NCBI GenBank assembly: GCA_002429965.1
Contig: DJBG01000119.1
Location: 6,726-11,812 of the forward strand
Length of the DNA stretch: 5,087 nucleotides
Reading direction: 5' to 3'
From: Hungatella sp. UBA5982
Lineage (GTDB): Bacteria > Bacillota > Clostridia > Lachnospirales > Lachnospiraceae
This document shows, in pieces, positions 4,787-5,087 of the stretch. The translations under genes and the position numbers were made by a program. Numbering within the stretch: position 1 is the first letter of the stretch; every line of letters begins with the position of its first letter. Under the pieces are notes generated by a model. That model made no database searches. It was not told the origin of the DNA and saw only the letters and a program-made list of their open reading frames with translations.

Positions 4787-5087
4787 ATGAGAAAAAGAGC
4801 AGATAAAGATATGGATATGGCCGACAGCTCAACCCTTAACCGCATATCACCAGCAATCAACATTAGCTTTAACGTTTTGTTCATTCTGCTTGCGTTGATT
4901 TGTATTATACCGGTTGTTTTTGTGTTTATTATTTCAATCTCATCTGAGCAGTCCATAAAATTGAACGGATACCGCTTCTGGCCTCAAGAATTTTCGTTGG
5001 AATCCTACCTCTTTTTGTGGAAGGAAGGAAAGATGATCATAAGGGCGCTGGGCATATCGGCAGCAGTAACGGTGGCAGGAACAGCTA
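4787..5087 (+). CDS. carbohydrate ABC transporter permease, LplC/MalG-type, N-terminal part; 3' end outside window
   Basis: ATG 4787 follows AAAGGA (4773-4778) at an 8-base spacing and lies 14 bases after the previous stop. The frame is open to the window end, giving 100 complete codons plus one base. The product starts MRKRADKDMDMADSS, has one long hydrophobic span at about residues 26-54 (FNVLFILLALICIIPVVFVF), then an extracytoplasmic stretch with YRFWPQEFSLESY. It enters a second span at the window edge after a KMIIRALGISA segment. The pattern of a first span, then a YxFxPxxFSxxSY segment, then an R-A-L/N-S entry to the second span is typical of MalG/LplC-type (YtcP/YteP-partner) permeases. 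The EAA loop lies beyond the window. By order and spacing it is the partner of the preceding permease in one transporter. A solute-binding protein gene is expected next. Confidence 0.88.
   Translation, partial: MRKRADKDMDMADSSTLNRISPAINISFNVLFILLALICIIPVVFVFIISISSEQSIKLNGYRFWPQEFSLESYLFLWKEGKMIIRALGISAAVTVAGTA

Noticed and set aside
1..5087. CRISPR array, tRNA/rRNA, insertion sequence or phage genes
   Set aside because: No regularly spaced repeats, cloverleaf sequences, transposase motifs or terminal inverted repeats were seen; the region reads as an ordinary carbohydrate-use locus.

Overview
This window looks like a carbohydrate-use locus from a low- to mid-GC member of the Bacillota, most likely a Clostridia/Lachnospiraceae-type bacterium. 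That placement is an inference from strong GGAGG-type ribosome binding sites, use of TTG starts, an LplB-type sugar ABC permease next to a LacI-family regulator, and a beta-phosphoglucomutase gene beside a large extracellular GH31 enzyme. All genes are on the + strand, and the window cuts a gene at each end.

Left part (1-2457): this holds the 3' portion of a large GH31-type enzyme gene, with the GH31 C-terminal beta domain followed by CBM35, CBM35 and a CBM61-like module. After an intercistronic hairpin comes pgmB (beta-phosphoglucomutase), closed by a clear intrinsic terminator. The module order is the one described for the Paenibacillus alpha-1,6-glucosyltransferase Ps6TG31A. The missing upstream part is therefore best guessed to be a transglucosylase or alpha-glucosidase acting on alpha-glucans outside the cell.

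Middle (2414-2773): this is a 360-base gene-poor region. It contains the terminator, a short possible coding remnant or micro-ORF, and then a very AT-rich control region. The control region carries two dyads of identical 8-2-8 geometry (2587-2604 and 2734-2751), a TTGACA promoter element, and a run of AGTTA repeats.

Right part (2774-5087): this is a second transcription unit made of a LacI-family repressor, an LplB-type permease gene overlapping it by 17 bases, and the start of a second permease gene. The dyad at the presumed transcription start suggests the repressor controls its own operon.

How the parts may fit together (inference): the secreted GH31 enzyme remodels starch-like alpha-glucan into oligosaccharides, the ABC transporter imports them, and an inverting glycoside phosphorylase (not in this window) releases beta-glucose 1-phosphate. 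PgmB then converts that to glucose 6-phosphate. The solute-binding protein, any phosphorylase and the GH31 catalytic domain all lie outside the window.
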